Source of the DNA: UBA7803 sp036381275 | Lineage (GTDB): Bacteria > Pseudomonadota > Gammaproteobacteria > Pseudomonadales > Azotimanducaceae | Assembly: GCA_036381275.1 (NCBI GenBank) | Contig: DASVDC010000024.1 | Location: 1 to 36,166 of the forward strand | Reading direction: 5' to 3' | Length of the DNA: 36,166 nt | Shown: positions 35,188-36,166 of the stretch, piece after piece | How the letters are laid out: the number at the start of each line of letters is the position of its first letter | Position numbering within the stretch: position 1 is the first letter of the stretch | The notes under the pieces: model-generated | Databases searched by the model: none | What the model was told of the DNA's origin: nothing | The model's input: the letters and a program-made list of their open reading frames with translations, nothing else | Made by a program: the position numbers and the translations under genes

Positions 35188-35193
35188 TAGACT
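35188..35193 (+). promoter_or_regulatory. possible -10 for the endonuclease-family gene
   Basis: TAGACT followed by CTTCGCGCG, the same arrangement of -10 and GC-rich discriminator as other promoters here. TTGCGG at 35168-35173 is only 14 bp upstream, too close for a normal -35, so this is tentative. Confidence 0.35.
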
Positions 35194-35221
35194 CTTCGCG
35201 CGATCTCTGGAGCAGTCGGCT

Positions 35222-36073
35222 ATGGCATGGGCCCGCCGCGGTGGAGAGGTGCGCGCCATTCCGGCCACGGCCACCCCCACGCGTCATTCCTGCATCGAAA
35301 CGCTGCACGACGGCGTGCGGCCGTTGCGCTTCCTGTCGTTCAACATCCAGGTCGGCATCGGCACCGCCCGCTACCGCCACTACTTCACCAAGGGCTGGAA
35401 GCACGTGCTGCCCCACCCGGGCCGGCACCTGAACCTCGAGCGGATCGCCGAGGTCGTGGCCGGCTACGATTTCGTCGCGCTGCAGGAGATCGACAGCGGC
35501 AGCCTGCGCAGCAACTACATCAATCAGGTGCAGTTCATCGCCGAACGCGCCCGCTTCCCGTACTGGTACACGCAGCTCAACCGCGACCTCGGCCCGCTGG
35601 CCCAGCACGGCAACGGCCTGCTGTCGCGGGTCGCGCCGGTCGAGATGCAGGACCACAAGCTGCCCGGCGCGATACCGGGACGCGGCGCGATCGTCGTGCG
35701 GCTGCCGTACGGCGACGAGACGGTGCTGGTGGTGCTGCTGCACCTGTCCCTCGGCGAGCGTTCGCGGCGCCTGCAGCTCGAGTACGTGCGCCGGCTGATC
35801 GACGGCGAGGACCACGTGGTGCTGATGGGCGACATGAACAGCCACCTGCCGCAGCTCCTGTTCGACTCCCCGCTCGCCGACACCGACCTGCGCCCGGTCG
35901 GCCAGGTCCAGCCGACCTACCCCGCGTGGCGCCCGCTCCGCGCGCTCGATCACGTGCTGGTGTCCTCGCGGCTCGCGGTGAGCGACTACGAAGTGCTCGA
36001 CTGCCGGCTCTCCGACCACCGGCCGATCGCCGTCACCCTCGATCTCGCCGACCGCTCGCCCCCCGTGATGTAA
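35222..36073 (+). CDS. endonuclease/exonuclease/phosphatase family protein
   Basis: 283-aa protein of the DNase I-like (EEP) fold, at the position of PA5488. The metal-dependent hydrolase motifs are present in order: FLSFNIQVGI, the metal-binding Glu in VALQEIDSGS, MGDMNSHLPQ, LDHVLVS and the final catalytic SDHRPIAV. QLNRDLGPLAQHGNGLLSR is the central conserved block. ATG 35222 was chosen because GGAG lies 9 nt upstream; the frame is open further upstream but runs into the REP element. No signal peptide is obvious. The substrate (nucleic acid, phospholipid or inositol phosphate) cannot be told from sequence. Confidence 0.88.
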   Translation: MAWARRGGEVRAIPATATPTRHSCIETLHDGVRPLRFLSFNIQVGIGTARYRHYFTKGWKHVLPHPGRHLNLERIAEVVAGYDFVALQEIDSGSLRSNYINQVQFIAERARFPYWYTQLNRDLGPLAQHGNGLLSRVAPVEMQDHKLPGAIPGRGAIVVRLPYGDETVLVVLLHLSLGERSRRLQLEYVRRLIDGEDHVVLMGDMNSHLPQLLFDSPLADTDLRPVGQVQPTYPAWRPLRALDHVLVSSRLAVSDYEVLDCRLSDHRPIAVTLDLADRSPPVM

Positions 36074-36081
36074 ACGCTCCC

Positions 36082-36107
36082 GTAGGAGCGATCTCCCGAT
36101 CGCGATC
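36082..36107 (+). repeat. REP element, copy 3 (variant stem)
   Basis: GTAG head, GAGCGATC, loop TCCC, GATCGCGATC. Compared with the other two copies, both stem arms have changed together (GGCC to GATC on both sides), so base pairing is kept. It lies 8 bp after the stop of the endonuclease-family gene. The remaining bases to the window end show nothing further. Confidence 0.8.
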
Positions 36108-36166
36108 CTCCGTCCCTTGCGGCTGGAGGTTCGTGCTTCGTTCGAGGGAGTGTCGGCGGGTGTGCG

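Noticed and set aside
35081..35221. Longer N-terminus of the endonuclease-family protein
   Set aside because: The extension begins inside the REP element and lacks an RBS; ATG 35222 has a well-spaced GGAG.

Overview
The window is 36 kb of dense, high-GC chromosome from a gammaproteobacterium, most likely an aerobic free-living one. The evidence is gene order. gyrB-plsC-gmhB-tag-htrB, trkA-rsmB-fmt-def-tsaP-dprA-tsaC-aroE, the coxBA-ctaG-coxC/SURF1/ctaA/ctaB/sco block, and thrB-DUF2782-polA-engB-cytochrome c4-dsbA-endonuclease all follow the origin-proximal order known from Pseudomonas. There those blocks lie on both sides of oriC and are spread over a much longer distance; here they are packed together. 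glyQ and glyS, which usually sit between gmhB and tag, are absent. I cannot name the genus. No tRNA, rRNA, CRISPR, prophage or IS element was seen.

Layout. 1-5.3 kb: gyrB, then plsC and gmhB leftward, tag and a lipid A acyltransferase rightward. 5.3-10.9 kb: a tightly overlapping leftward operon def-fmt-rsmB-trkA-trkH. 10.9-11.2 kb: a divergent intergenic region. 11.2-15.7 kb: tsaP, dprA, purE, tsaC, aroE and a YheV-like zinc-ribbon gene, all rightward. 15.7-16.1 kb: a strong promoter and a structured ~390-nt leader. 16.1-20.5 kb: the structural genes of an aa3-type cytochrome c oxidase with a cytochrome c domain fused to subunit II, plus ctaG. 20.5-24.7 kb: a leftward twin-TM protein, then SURF1, a CX3C thioredoxin-like protein, heme A synthase, heme O synthase and SCO1. 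24.7-27.0 kb: egtB and egtD (ergothioneine), apparently a tail of the same operon. 27.0-28.3 kb: thrB and a DUF2782 gene, leftward. 28.4-31.2 kb: polA. 31.2-32.8 kb: an accessory alpha/beta hydrolase and PadR regulator pair. 32.9-36.1 kb: engB, cytochrome c4, dsbA and an endonuclease/exonuclease/phosphatase-family protein.

How the parts work together. The 15.7-24.7 kb block holds the oxidase subunits together with what is needed to mature them: Cu insertion (CtaG, SCO1, the CX3C protein) and heme A synthesis and insertion (CtaB, CtaA, SURF1). Cytochrome c4 is a likely electron carrier to such oxidases. The def operon couples start-Met processing and rRNA methylation with K+ uptake.

Main points for a second look: (1) the proofreading domain of Pol I has lost all four metal-binding carboxylates although the surrounding fold is well conserved; (2) the cox operon has a long leader with several nested complementary segments; (3) gmhB and tag appear to be driven by face-to-face promoters that share one GC palindrome; (4) several promoters, two of them hidden in the 3' ends of coding genes, carry a GC-palindromic discriminator; (5) three REP elements with GTGG/GTAG heads occur, one with compensatory stem changes; (6) egtB has an excellent ribosome binding site facing an ATC codon rather than ATG/GTG/TTG.
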